From assembly GCA_032250905.1 (NCBI GenBank), contig JAVVEQ010000010.1:15633-79632 (forward strand): a stretch of 64,000 nt of DNA, read 5' to 3'. The translations under genes and the position numbers were made by a program. The notes beneath the pieces are model-generated. The model ran no database searches. It saw nothing but the letters and a program-made list of their open reading frames with translations, and was not told the origin of the DNA. Positions 1-12,155 of this stretch are shown here, piece by piece. This DNA is from Desulfotignum sp032250905. Its GTDB lineage: Bacteria > Desulfobacterota > Desulfobacteria > Desulfobacterales > Desulfobacteraceae. The first letter of the stretch is position 1, and every line of letters begins with the position of its first letter.

Positions 1-194
1 TCCGCAATAAAATCACTGAACAGAAACACCCGGATCAGATCCGCCGGATCCACAGGACCGACGTTCTCCCTCTGCCCTAATTTTTCAAGGCGGTCATAAA
101 ACCGGTCCAGCCGGGTCATCAAAAGGGCTTTCAGGGAAGGAGAAAGACCGGGAAATACGGTGTCGATCATACGGGCATCGGGTTTTTCGTTCAT
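1..194 (-). CDS. glnE: Probable GlnE (glutamine synthetase adenylyltransferase/adenylyl-removing enzyme), N-terminal end only
   Basis: The first 64 codons of a leftward gene that runs off the window edge. It starts at the ATG ending at 194. The visible part is a helical N-terminus ending in a 'VFLFSDFIA' stretch, which resembles the conserved 'SDFVA' entry of the GlnE adenylyl-removase domain. If correct, the enzyme adenylylates and deadenylylates glutamine synthetase in response to PII, which would suit its place beside carAB, a glutamine consumer. The nucleotidyltransferase motifs lie outside the window, so the call rests on one short motif. Confidence 0.45.
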   Translation of the reverse strand, partial: MNEKPDARMIDTVFPGLSPSLKALLMTRLDRFYDRLEKLGQRENVGPVDPADLIRVFLFSDFIA

Positions 195-449
195 GGGACC
201 GCCAAAAGGTAATGGGTTGTCATTTTTCAAATACGGTTGTTTTTCAGTTTCATACATAATATCAGCAGCATTATCAACGGGATCTTTTTCAGACGGCCAT
301 TTCAGATTCGTCAATCCGGCCTTGCTAAATCGCTGTGTTTTATGATATTTATGGGGGCTTCAACAAGGGGCGCTTGATTATGAAACATGATCCGGACAGG
401 CTTTCGGATCCGAAATGACAACACCAGGTGATATACAGGTATACAAAAA
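195..449. promoter_or_regulatory. Intergenic region between glnE-like gene and carA
   Basis: 255 bases between divergent genes with no convincing ORF. A weak sigma70-like pair, TTGCTA at 322-327 and GATATT at 344-349 with a 16-base gap, could serve carA. The bases just before the carA ATG (AGGT at 436-439) form only a weak ribosome binding site. I see no PyrR, arginine or purine operator that I can name. Confidence 0.3.
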
Positions 450-1578
450 ATGAAAGCATTATTAGCCCTGGAAGACGGCAGGACCTTTTCCTGCAGAAGT
501 TTCACAGGACCCGGGGAAGCATGCGGTGAAGCGGTGTTCAACACCAGCATGACGGGATACCAGGAGATCCTCACGGATCCGTCCTATTACGGCCAGATGG
601 TGACCATGACCTATCCGCTCATCGGCAATTACGGAATCAGCCCCGAGGACGTAGAATCCAGCCGAATCCAGGTAGCGGCATTCATTGTCAAGGAATACCA
701 GGATTTTCCCTCCAATTTCCGGTCCAGGGGGACCCTGGCGGATTACCTGATCAAAAGCCATGTACTGGGGGTGGAAGACCTGGACACCCGGGCCCTGACC
801 CGGCATATTCGCAAATCCGGGGCCATGCGGGCCGTGATCTCCACCTCGGACCTGAATCCGGAATCTCTGGCGGCCAAAGCCCGGCAGGTACCAGGCATGG
901 CCGGCAGCGACCTGGTGCAGTATGTGACCACCAAAAAACCGTATTTCTGGAAATACAACCAGCCCGATTACGTGCCGGCGGAAACCCTTTCCAATTCCTT
1001 TGTATGGCGGCACAGGGGGAAAAAACACTCGGTGGTGGCCCTGGATTTCGGCATCAAGTACAATATCATCCGGTGTCTGGAGAATGCCGGGTGCGAGGTG
1101 CTCACGGTTCCGGCAAAAACCTCTCCGGATGTCATCAGGGCACTCCAGCCAAACGGCATCTTCCTTTCCAACGGACCGGGAGATCCAGAGCCCCTGGCCT
1201 ATGCCGTGGATACGATTCAGCAGCTGCTGGGGTCGGTGCCGGTTTTCGGCATCTGTCTGGGCATGCAGCTTTTGGGACTGGCCATGGGCGGAAAGACCTA
1301 TAAAATCAAATTCGGACACCGGGGCGCCAACCAGCCGGTGAAAAACATGGCCACCGGCAAAGTGGAAATCACCTCCCAGAACCATGGGTTTGCCGTGGAC
1401 CTGAACAGTCTGACAGACCACTCTTCCGCATTGAGCCACATCAACCTGAACGAGGATTCCCTGGAAGGGATTCAGGATGACACTTTGAAGGCCTTTGCCG
1501 TCCAGTATCATCCCGAGGCCTCCCCCGGCCCCCATGACGCGGCCTATCTTTTCAACCAGTTTGCCAAAGTGATGACCC

Positions 1579-1592
<14 letters not shown>
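450..1592 (+). CDS. carA: Carbamoyl-phosphate synthase small subunit
   Basis: The glutaminase subunit of carbamoyl-phosphate synthase. It hydrolyses glutamine and channels ammonia to CarB for arginine and pyrimidine synthesis. The 380 residues match the family length. The N-terminal CarA domain is followed from about residue 193 by a class I glutamine amidotransferase domain with nucleophile Cys269 in 'GICLGMQL' and the partner His354 and Glu356 in 'HPEAS'. Its 3' end overlaps carB by 14 bases, which implies translational coupling. All catalytic residues are present. Confidence 0.98.
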
Positions 1593-4795
<3,203 letters not shown>

Positions 4796-4803
<8 letters not shown>

Positions 4804-6229
4804 CTATCTGACGCTTCCCCCGTGTGAACGCCCCAAAGATGAATGTGGGGTATTCGGGCTGTACCAGCACCCGGAAGCCGCACAAATCACTTATTTCGGA
4901 CTGTATGCCCTTCAGCACCGTGGCCAGGAAAGTGCGGGAATCTCCGTGAACCGTGGCATCAACGACATGATCTTTTCACATAAAGGCATGGGCCTGGTAC
5001 CTGAAATTTTCAATATGGCAGATTTGGAGCGGATCGAGGGCGGGTCTGCCATCGGCCATGTGCGCTACTCCACCACCGGAGATTCGGTGCTGCTCAATGC
5101 CCAGCCCTTTGTGGTGAACCACCGCCACCGCTCCTATGCCCTGGCCCACAACGGCAACCTGGTGAACGCCCATATTCTGCGGCGGGAGCTGGAGGAAAAA
5201 GGCTCTATTTTCCAGACCACCATGGACTCAGAGGTGTTTTTGCACCTGTTCATAAAAAACCTGGTCAAAGGCGACTATGAAACCGCCATTCTCAAGGCGG
5301 TGTCCAAAATCGAAGGGGCCTATTCCATGATCCTGCTCACCTGCAAAGGCGAGATCATCGGCATGAAAGATCCCAACGGGTTCCGGCCCCTGGCCCTTGG
5401 CAAACTCAACGGCCACTATGTGCTCGCATCGGAAACCTGTGCCTTTGACCTGATCCAGGCGGAGTTCATCCGGGAGCTGGATCCCGGAGAAATCATTATC
5501 ATCAACGAAGACGGAATCAAAAGCATCCGGCATCCCAAAGCCGCAGCCAACAAGAGCCTGTGTATTTTTGAATATATCTATTTTGCCCGGCCCGACTCCA
5601 CCATTGACGGCAAGAACGTGTATGAAATGCGCAAAAACCATGGCCGGCGGCTGGCACAGGAAAGCCATGTGGATGCCGATCTGGTCATGCCGTTTCCCGA
5701 TTCCGGCAACTATGCCGCCATCGGGTATGCCAGGGAATCCGGGATTCCTTTTGAAATGGGCATGATCCGGAACCACTATGTGGGCCGAAGCTTTATCCAG
5801 CCCACCCAGTCCATGCGGGATTTTTCCGTAAGGATCAAGCTCAACCCTGTCAGAGAACTGATCAAAGGCAAAGACATCATCATCATTGAAGACTCCATCA
5901 TCCGGGGCACCACCGCCAAAACCCGGGTCAAGGCATTACGGGAACTGGGGGTCAAAAAGGTGCACATGCGCATCTCCTGCCCGCCCCACAGGTTTCCCTG
6001 TTATTACGGTATTGACTTCTCCTCCAAAGGGGAGCTGATTGCGGCAGAAAAATCGGTGGACGAACTGCGGGATTATCTGGGACTGGATTCGTTGCACTAT
6101 CTGTCCATTAAAGGGATGCTGGAAGCCTCCGGGGTTAAAGATCCGGAACTGAATTTCTGCAAAGCCTGTTTTGACGGTCATTATCCGGTGCCGTTTGACC
6201 CTGAGTTCACCAAGCAGTGCATGGGCTAA
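4796..6229 (+). CDS. purF: Amidophosphoribosyltransferase (PurF)
   Basis: Catalyses the first committed step of purine synthesis, PRPP plus glutamine to phosphoribosylamine. The protein has 477 residues. A propeptide of about 16 residues precedes Cys17 in 'ECGVFGLY', the expected N-terminal nucleophile after processing. The class II glutaminase half is followed by the phosphoribosyltransferase half with the PRPP motif 'IIIEDSIIRGTT'. C-terminal cysteines, including 'FCKACF', fit the Bacillus-type enzyme that carries a 4Fe-4S cluster. Its ATG overlaps the end of carB and only three bases separate it from the radical SAM gene. Confidence 0.97.
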
Positions 6230-6232
6230 ACC

Positions 6233-7228
6233 ATGCAGAAAAAAACCGTTGCCTTTTCCAAGGAGTCATCCAATCTCTTTTTTCATATTCTGACCCGATG
6301 TAACCTGTCCTGTGACCACTGCTACATCAATCCGGAACAGCATGGCCGGCAGACCCTTTCCATTGAAACCATCTGCCGGTGGCTGGGCCTTTTTTCCAAA
6401 CATGCCCAACAGACCAACCTGATATTTTTAGGCGGGGAACCCACACTGCACAGGGATCTGGCCATTGCCGTCAAAAAAGCGCGGGAACTGACTTTCAACT
6501 CCATTACGATTGATACCAACGGGTTTCTTTTCCACAATATCCTGGACAAACTCACCCCGGATGATGTGGATTTCATCTCTTTTTCACTGGACGGGGCCAC
6601 ATCTGCCACCAATGATGCCATCCGGGGAAAGGGCAGTTATGAGGCTGTTCTCTCAGGGATTCACCAGGCCCGGACAAAAGAATATTCCTGCTCCATGATC
6701 TTTACGGTGTCGGACAAAAACCTGCACGAGCTGTCGAAAATGCCGGATTTGGCGGCATCCCTGGATATCCAGCGGTTTTTCATCCAGGTCATCGGCATGC
6801 GGGGAAAATCCGCTGCCGGCGGTGCAGACACCCATCAGGTATCCAAGGACCTGTGGTTGTCGGTGATTCCAAAGGTAGCTGAAACCATTGCTGAAAAAGG
6901 AATCACCGTGACCTATCCCAAAGTATTTCTGGAACCGGGAGAGGCGTTTTCCTGTGCCGGTATCGTGGCGGACAACTATTTCGTGTTTCCCAACGGCCGG
7001 GTCTATCGATGCCCCTTGTGCGAAGATTACCCCCTGCATGCCTATACCATCAAAGACAACCTCCTGGTGCCCTCCTCCCCGATCAATGAAACCGATCTGT
7101 TTGATCTGACCATTCCTGAAGGGTGTGTCATGAACAAAATCATCCAGCCGGGAAACCTGGATTATCTGTCAGACGGTACGCCGGCGCACAAAATCGCCTG
7201 CTGCATGCTCAAACAGGAAATCAGCTGA
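6233..7228 (+). CDS. Radical SAM protein of unknown substrate
   Basis: A 331-residue radical SAM enzyme. The cluster motif CxxxCxxC is Cys23, Cys27 and Cys30 in 'CNLSCDHCY', followed by the 'GGEPT' SAM-binding motif. The C-terminal third has further cysteines (for example 'YRCPLCEDY' and a terminal 'ACCM'), which suggests an auxiliary-cluster region of SPASM type. Three bases separate it from purF, so it is probably co-transcribed with carAB-purF. Its 3' end overlaps the convergent helicase gene by 8 bases. No substrate peptide gene is visible nearby. Membership of the superfamily is certain; the reaction is unknown. Confidence 0.85.
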   Translation: MQKKTVAFSKESSNLFFHILTRCNLSCDHCYINPEQHGRQTLSIETICRWLGLFSKHAQQTNLIFLGGEPTLHRDLAIAVKKARELTFNSITIDTNGFLFHNILDKLTPDDVDFISFSLDGATSATNDAIRGKGSYEAVLSGIHQARTKEYSCSMIFTVSDKNLHELSKMPDLAASLDIQRFFIQVIGMRGKSAAGGADTHQVSKDLWLSVIPKVAETIAEKGITVTYPKVFLEPGEAFSCAGIVADNYFVFPNGRVYRCPLCEDYPLHAYTIKDNLLVPSSPINETDLFDLTIPEGCVMNKIIQPGNLDYLSDGTPAHKIACCMLKQEIS

Positions 7229-8477
7229 AAGGGTGTTTGCCTGTTTTTGATCTTTTCCGGTTTTTTTTCCGGGTTTCCGCTTCATGGAACAAAATCAGCT
7301 GTCGGATCCCTTTGGTATCTTTGGGATCCATGAGAATGTCTGCATACTCTTCTGACGACACCGGCTGAATGAGAATTTCCTGATGGATCAAAGCCTGGAT
7401 CTGATTGAGCAGCAGTTTTTCTCTGGGGCTGCAAAAGGAAAATGCCTGGCCTTTGCGGGTGCCCCGACCGGTCCGGCCCACCCGGTGCACATAGTTCTCC
7501 GGATTGTCCGGCAGATCATAATTGATCACATAATCCAGGTTAGGAATATCGATGCCCCGGGCAGACACATCTGTGGCAATCAGAATGCGCTCTTCTCCTG
7601 CCTTGAACCGGGCCAGCACCTGGTTGCGTTCCGTCTGATCCTTGTCCCCGTGGAGGGTGGCTGACGCAATATGATCCCTTTCCAGGGCCTTGGCGACACG
7701 TTCCGCTCTGACCCTGGTTCTGACGAACACCAGGATGCGATCGTTTTCATGATCCCGGATAAACCGCCGAAGAAAAAACCGCTTGTCATCCATCTCCATT
7801 TCCACTACCCAGTGGGAAACGTTTCTGGATACCGGGTTGTCCGGCGCAATCTGAATCCGGATCGCAGAGGTTTTCACCTGGGAAAACGCCAGTTTCTTGA
7901 TCTCCTTGTCAATGGTGGCGGAAAAAAACAATGTCTGGTGCCGTTGAGGCAGCTTCTTCTTGATGGCCTGGATATCTTCCAGAAACCCTTTGGCCAGCAT
8001 CCGATCCGCTTCATCCAGCACCAGGGTGTTCACCCGGGACAGAACGATGGCCCCCTGACTGATGAGATCAAACATCCTTCCCGGTGTGGCCACCAGAATA
8101 TCAATACCGTCTTTCAACCGGGCAATCTGCCGGTCCTGATCCACACCGCCGTAAACCGCAAACGGATTGACCCGGGTATGCCGGGACAACATATTGAATA
8201 CCGCTCCGATCTGGCCTGCCAACTCCCGGGTCGGCACCATCACAATACACTGGATCCCTGTGGGAGATCCAGGGCGTTTGGATTTGTGGATCCGGTCGAC
8301 AACCGGAATGGCAAAGGCGGCGGTTTTTCCAGTGCCTGTCTGGGCCACGGCCAGAACATCTTCACCCTTGAGGATGGAAGGGATGGCTTTGAACTGAATA
8401 TCAGTGGGCCTTTTGAATCCGGCGGCATCCAGATTTTTCTTTATAGATGCGGCAATGGGATATTTTTCAAATTTCAT
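7221..8477 (-). CDS. DEAD-box ATP-dependent RNA helicase (RhlE-like)
   Basis: A 418-residue DEAD-box helicase that uses ATP to remodel RNA, in ribosome assembly or mRNA decay in relatives. The helicase motifs occur in order: Q motif region near residues 20-27, motif I 'AQTGTGKT', motif II 'LDEADRM', motif III 'FSATI', and motif VI 'HRVGRTGR'. A short basic tail ('KKNRKRSKTGK') ends the protein, as in RhlE-type enzymes. It is read convergently to the radical SAM gene with overlapping 3' ends, so no separate terminator fits between them. Confidence 0.95.
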   Translation of the reverse strand: MKFEKYPIAASIKKNLDAAGFKRPTDIQFKAIPSILKGEDVLAVAQTGTGKTAAFAIPVVDRIHKSKRPGSPTGIQCIVMVPTRELAGQIGAVFNMLSRHTRVNPFAVYGGVDQDRQIARLKDGIDILVATPGRMFDLISQGAIVLSRVNTLVLDEADRMLAKGFLEDIQAIKKKLPQRHQTLFFSATIDKEIKKLAFSQVKTSAIRIQIAPDNPVSRNVSHWVVEMEMDDKRFFLRRFIRDHENDRILVFVRTRVRAERVAKALERDHIASATLHGDKDQTERNQVLARFKAGEERILIATDVSARGIDIPNLDYVINYDLPDNPENYVHRVGRTGRGTRKGQAFSFCSPREKLLLNQIQALIHQEILIQPVSSEEYADILMDPKDTKGIRQLILFHEAETRKKNRKRSKTGKHPFS

Positions 8478-8650
8478 ACCTGTCTCTTTTTTGTAAACCT
8501 GCCTGGTTGTAAGAATATTTTTAAGATACAGGTAATGGCGTTGAATCGCAACATATGTTTACCTGAGATGCCAATATATACAGGCAGTTCCTTTGACAGG
8601 GATGCAGATTTATTCTTGACACGCGCAGGTCAAGCAGGTAAAGTGGTGTA

Positions 8651-8815
8651 TTGTTCAGGTACTGCCCACGCAGTCAAAAGGGAATCCTGTGAGAGTCAGG
8701 AACGGTCCCGCCGCTGTAACCGAGGATGAACGCCACACACAACCACTGATGAGATTTTCAACGGGAAGGGGTGGCCGGTAAGTTGATCCGGAAGTCAGAA
8801 GACCTGCCTGAACAG
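8651..8815 (+). ncRNA. Cobalamin riboswitch
   Basis: Reads as a classic B12 riboswitch. A closing stem pairs TGTTCAG (from 8652) with CTGAACA (from 8808). Inside are the conserved AGGGAA block, the 'GGTCCCGCCGCTGTAA' core around 8705-8720, a CCACTG element, 'GGGAAGG', and the B12 box 'GAAGTCAGAAGACCTGCC' at about 8790-8807. It sits about 390 bases before cobO on the same strand and is followed by a terminator hairpin, so adenosylcobalamin binding most likely stops transcription into cobO-cobQ. Confidence 0.95.
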
Positions 8816-8872
8816 TTGATCGTATGCTAGCGAGGACCTGGGGTGATCAACACAATGAGGATAAAAACGGTT

Positions 8873-8904
8873 CCCATATCAGTGCTGCTGGTATGGGATT
8901 TTTT
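8873..8904 (+). terminator. Riboswitch expression-platform terminator
   Basis: CCCATATCAG (8873-8882) pairs with CTGGTATGGG (8888-8897), one G-U pair in a 10-base stem with a 5-base loop, followed by ATTTTTTA. Its place just downstream of the cobalamin aptamer makes it the likely ligand-controlled terminator. Confidence 0.8.
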
Positions 8905-8961
8905 AATTCCTTGACAACAGGATGTCTCATGTTCTCCGGTATATCGGTCGCCATGCTTCAG

Positions 8962-8999
8962 GGGAAAACAGGATATCTGGTGGTCCTGTTTTCCCTTTT
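8962..8999 (+). terminator. Second terminator-like hairpin in the cobO leader
   Basis: GGGAAAACAGGA (8962-8973) and TCCTGTTTTCCC (8984-8995) form a perfect 12-base stem with a 10-base loop, followed by four T residues. It lies between the riboswitch and cobO, so it would act as a second block to read-through, or as an RNA-stability element. Confidence 0.6.
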
Positions 9000-9107
9000 G
9001 CATCTTCTCGACCGCCATATCGATACATTCATTCAACAATTGAAGGAACGGATATCAGACCACCGTGTGGTGATGCTGTTGAAACAGGGCAAGGGGTCTT
9101 TGGCTGA

Positions 9108-9123
9108 TGTTTCACATGAAACA
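9108..9123. promoter_or_regulatory. parS-like ParB binding site
   Basis: TGTTTCACATGAAACA differs from the bacterial parS consensus TGTTTCACGTGAAACA at one central base. It lies in the noncoding leader of cobO rather than in a gene. A functional parS would mark origin-proximal DNA, in line with dnaN-gyrB elsewhere in the window. Confidence 0.5.
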
Positions 9124-9202
9124 CACAGGGGTATACCGGCAAATACACCGTCACGTCGCTTTCAACAGCACGTAACGTCGGGAAACAAGATCAGGAGGCA
9201 CC

Positions 9203-9715
9203 ATGAAAGGATACATACAGGTTTATACGGGAAAAGGAAAAGGGAAAACCACGGCTGCACTGGGACTGGCTCTCCGTGGCGCCGGCGCAGGCCTTCAGGT
9301 GTTTGTGGGACAGTTCCTCAAACAGGGGGATTATTCGGAAATCAAGGCGTTGTCCCTATTTGAAAATGTAACCGTGGAACAGTTCGGCATGGGCAGGTTT
9401 GTCAGAGGCGTGCCCTCAGATCAGGAAAAAGCAGCCGCCAGGAAGGGGTATGGCCGATTGTGTGACATTTTGGAAGCCGGAGTCCATGATCTGATCATCG
9501 TGGATGAAGGCAACGTGGCGGTGACCTGTCAGCTGATATCAGAAGAAGAGCTGCTGACACTGATGGACAAAAAACCGGAAAACGTGGAACTGGTGATCAC
9601 CGGCAGAGGGGCGTCACCTGCAGTAATGAACCGTGCCGACCTGGTCACCGAGATGAAAGAGATCAAACACTATTATCACCAGGGCGTCGCGGCCCGCAAA
9701 GGCATTGAAAAATGA
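9203..9715 (+). CDS. cobO: Cob(I)yrinic acid a,c-diamide adenosyltransferase
   Basis: Attaches the 5'-deoxyadenosyl group from ATP to the cobalt of reduced corrinoids. The 170 residues match the CobO/CobP/BtuR family. A P-loop 'GKGKGKTT' lies at residues 10-17, and 'IIVDEGNVA' near residue 95 fits the Walker B-like segment. The ATG follows a strong AGGAGG. It is the first gene of a two-gene operon behind the cobalamin riboswitch and overlaps cobQ by four bases. Confidence 0.95.
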   Translation: MKGYIQVYTGKGKGKTTAALGLALRGAGAGLQVFVGQFLKQGDYSEIKALSLFENVTVEQFGMGRFVRGVPSDQEKAAARKGYGRLCDILEAGVHDLIIVDEGNVAVTCQLISEEELLTLMDKKPENVELVITGRGASPAVMNRADLVTEMKEIKHYYHQGVAARKGIEK

Positions 9716-11178
9716 ACAAACCGAACATTGCCGTTCTGGGCACGGGTTCGGATGTCGGAAAAAGCATCATCGCAGCGGGCATCTGCCGGTACCTGGTGGA
9801 CAATGGCCAGCATGTAGCACCATTCAAGGCCCAGAACATGTCCAACAATTCAGGCATCACTCCGGAAGGCCTGGAGATCGGAAGGGCCCAGATCGTCCAG
9901 GCGGAAGCCGCCCGGATTGCACCCCATGTTCACATGAATCCCATTCTGCTGAAGCCGTTTGGTGACAAACAGTCCCAGGTCGTACTGAACGGCCGGGTTC
10001 ACGGCAATCACACGGCCATGGATTATCACACCTGCAAACCCTTTTATTTTGAAACGGCTTGCCAGGCCTTTGATGCCCTCGCAGCCGAATATGACCGCAT
10101 CGTTCTGGAAGGGGCCGGCTCGTGTGCGGAAGTCAACCTGATGGACACGGACATTGTCAATTTTCCCATGGCTGAATATGCCGATGCGCATGTGATCTTG
10201 ACCGCAGACATTCACCGGGGCGGGGTGTTCGCCCAGGTGGTGGGAACGCTGGCCTGCCTGCCTTCCCGTTTCAGGGACAGGGTCAAAGGCATCATCATCA
10301 ACCGGTTCAGGGGGGATATCGATCTGTTTAAAGACGGTGTGTCATGGATTGAACAGAACACCGGGAAACCGGTACTGGGGGTATTGCCCTGGTATTCTCA
10401 TTTCAGAATTGATGCAGAAGATTCGGTTGAAATTGAAAAATCAAATGATTTCAAATCGCTGCGCTCTGATCTGCCTGCCATTGCCATATTGAGACTGCCC
10501 CATATTGCCAATTTCACAGATTTTCATGCCCTGACCCGAATCAATGGATTGCAGACGATGTTCATTGATTCACCAAAGCATCTGAACCGATTTTCCGCCA
10601 TTGTCATACCGGGTTCAAAAAATACACGAAAAGACCTGATCTGGGTCATGGAACAGTTTGAAACCCCCTTGAAATCATATATTCAAACCGGCGGCCATAT
10701 TCTGGGCATCTGTGGGGGGTACCAGATGCTGGGACAATGGGTGGAGGATCCGGACGGACTGGAAGGCGATCCCGGACAGACACGGGGACTGGGACTGCTG
10801 CCTGTCCAAACCATTCTGCAGGCCCCCAAAACCACCACGTTAAGCGAATTCAACTGGGACAATGTCCATGGCAGAGGATATGAAATTCACATGGGTACCA
10901 CCCGGCTCACCGGCGGCACCCCGTTTATCCGAATTGTTTCCCGAAACGGCAGAACGGTTTCGGAAACCGACGGGTGCCTCGCAGACAATGGTCAGGTGGC
11001 TGGAACTTATATCCACGGTTTTTTTGATTTCAACGCCATTATCAAAAAATGGTTTGGTTTGGTGGGAGTGGATCATCCCTTGGATTATGCAGTTGACGCG
11101 GCCATTGAAAAAGACCGGGACTACGACCAGTTGAAAAATCATATGGAAACCTACCTGGACCTGAAATCTCTGCTTTGA
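9712..11178 (+). CDS. cobQ: Cobyric acid synthase
   Basis: Amidates the b, d, e and g side chains of adenosylcobyrinic acid a,c-diamide, using glutamine and ATP. It has 488 residues in two domains: an N-terminal dethiobiotin-synthetase-like ATPase ('GTGSDVGKSI' at about residues 7-16, then 'FKAQNMSNNSG') and a C-terminal class I-like glutaminase with Cys in 'GICGGYQMLG' near residue 333. It overlaps cobO in an ATGA arrangement, so both respond to the same riboswitch. Confidence 0.97.
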   Translation: MNKPNIAVLGTGSDVGKSIIAAGICRYLVDNGQHVAPFKAQNMSNNSGITPEGLEIGRAQIVQAEAARIAPHVHMNPILLKPFGDKQSQVVLNGRVHGNHTAMDYHTCKPFYFETACQAFDALAAEYDRIVLEGAGSCAEVNLMDTDIVNFPMAEYADAHVILTADIHRGGVFAQVVGTLACLPSRFRDRVKGIIINRFRGDIDLFKDGVSWIEQNTGKPVLGVLPWYSHFRIDAEDSVEIEKSNDFKSLRSDLPAIAILRLPHIANFTDFHALTRINGLQTMFIDSPKHLNRFSAIVIPGSKNTRKDLIWVMEQFETPLKSYIQTGGHILGICGGYQMLGQWVEDPDGLEGDPGQTRGLGLLPVQTILQAPKTTTLSEFNWDNVHGRGYEIHMGTTRLTGGTPFIRIVSRNGRTVSETDGCLADNGQVAGTYIHGFFDFNAIIKKWFGLVGVDHPLDYAVDAAIEKDRDYDQLKNHMETYLDLKSLL

Positions 11179-11209
11179 AAATGATACGTGTCTGACACCG
11201 GCTGTTGAA

Positions 11210-11791
11210 TCAAGAAGTCAGTTTGATCTGAAACAGTGGCGTATGAACCGCACCTTCCGCCGAAAGCCGGCTTTCATAGAAAACAAGGCGGTTGACCCGA
11301 AAAGCCGGGGAGGTTTCGTTTTCAAAACGTTTGATCAAAGGGCTCATAACACGCTGCCGGACCGGGTTTTTAATTCGTGCCAAAGTAATGTGGGGAAAGA
11401 AGGGTCGGGATTGTGCGGGAATATCCATGGCGTGAAGTTGTCTGTCCAACGCTGTCACAAGCTGCGTCAACAGACGGGTCTGACCCCCGATGCCACTCCA
11501 CACGACCCGGGCTTTTTTGACATTCGGGAAAACGCCTATGCCCTCAGCCATCAGTGTCGCCTCCGGGAAGGCGCCGGAAAGAGCCGCCATGGCCGATTGT
11601 ATGGGTACCAGCATATCCCGGGGGGTCGGCCCCAGAAACTTCAGTGTCAGATGAAACCGATCCGGGTCTGGCCAGGCAGCGGGTAATCGTGCAGATCTGA
11701 GTTCAGACTGGACATAGGATAAAAACCGTTTGACATGATCCGGCAGCGGGATCGCTACAAAAGTCCGGATCCAATCTGATTTGTCAGCCAT
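11210..11791 (-). CDS. thpR: RNA 2',3'-cyclic phosphodiesterase (ThpR/LigT, 2H family)
   Basis: A 2H phosphoesterase that opens 2',3'-cyclic phosphate RNA ends to 2'-phosphates in characterised relatives. Both active-site motifs are present: 'HLTLKFLG' in the N-terminal lobe and 'HITLARIK' in the C-terminal lobe. I start it at the ATG ending at 11791 (193 residues, 'MADKSDWIRTFVAI') rather than 20 codons upstream, because this ATG overlaps the stop of the preceding MoaD-like gene in an ATGGCTGA arrangement typical of coupling. The pairing with a ubiquitin-like protein is unexpected. Confidence 0.88.
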   Translation of the reverse strand: MADKSDWIRTFVAIPLPDHVKRFLSYVQSELRSARLPAAWPDPDRFHLTLKFLGPTPRDMLVPIQSAMAALSGAFPEATLMAEGIGVFPNVKKARVVWSGIGGQTRLLTQLVTALDRQLHAMDIPAQSRPFFPHITLARIKNPVRQRVMSPLIKRFENETSPAFRVNRLVFYESRLSAEGAVHTPLFQIKLTS

Positions 11792-12071
11792 GGCATCTGT
11801 TTTTGAATCCCAAAAGGACCCGGTATGGTCCGGGTGTGCCATGAGGAACAAAAGCCACGCGGTCCTGATCCTTGAGAACGGTTGACAACGGCTGGACCCG
11901 GCCGTTCACAAACACCACCTCTACATCCTCATGGGTCAGCTGCATCTGGTGCATCAACATTTCAGCGGTGGTGCCTTTAGAAATGGAGAGAGAAACATTG
12001 GTATACGGCAGATTTTTCTGCGCAAGTTTTTTTTGCAGAAAGGAAAATGCATTGAATGTAATGGTCGGCAT
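11784..12071 (-). CDS. MoaD/ThiS-like small beta-grasp protein with extended C-terminus
   Basis: 95 residues with the MoaD/ThiS pattern: an N-terminal strand 'ITFNAF', then 'VEVVFVNGRV' and 'DRVAFVPHG'. Family members act as sulfur carriers through a C-terminal Gly-Gly thiocarboxylate. Here the chain does not stop at that point. It continues through 'TPGPYRVLLGF' and ends in His-Gly, so it would need trimming or a different chemistry. Similar extended MoaD-like proteins are, as I recall, associated with tungsten aldehyde oxidoreductases in anaerobes, and one AOR-family gene lies 10 kb away. Function is uncertain. Confidence 0.75.
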   Translation of the reverse strand: MPTITFNAFSFLQKKLAQKNLPYTNVSLSISKGTTAEMLMHQMQLTHEDVEVVFVNGRVQPLSTVLKDQDRVAFVPHGTPGPYRVLLGFKNRCHG

Positions 12072-12155
12072 GGTCGGTCTCCTTTGATATCATCATATCC
12101 AATAGCGAAAATATTCTCAATTGAAAAAAATAACAGTTCTGTTTATATGTAATGG

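Larger units (their letters stand above)
8816..9202 (+). promoter_or_regulatory. Long leader between riboswitch and cobO
   Basis: 387 bases without a convincing protein gene. It holds a 7-base inverted repeat GTTGATC/GATCAAC that starts at the end of the aptamer and could take part in switching. Two terminator-like hairpins (8873-8904 and 8962-8999) follow, then a parS-like palindrome at 9108-9123, and finally the AGGAGG ribosome binding site of cobO at 9193-9198. A 19-codon ATG ORF at 8855-8914 overlaps the first hairpin, but it lacks a ribosome binding site and is probably chance. Confidence 0.6.

Noticed and set aside
8824..9363. A 179-codon plus-strand frame across the cobO leader and into cobO
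   Set aside because: It overlaps the riboswitch-linked hairpins and the first 160 bases of cobO in another frame, has no ribosome binding site and resembles no protein family.
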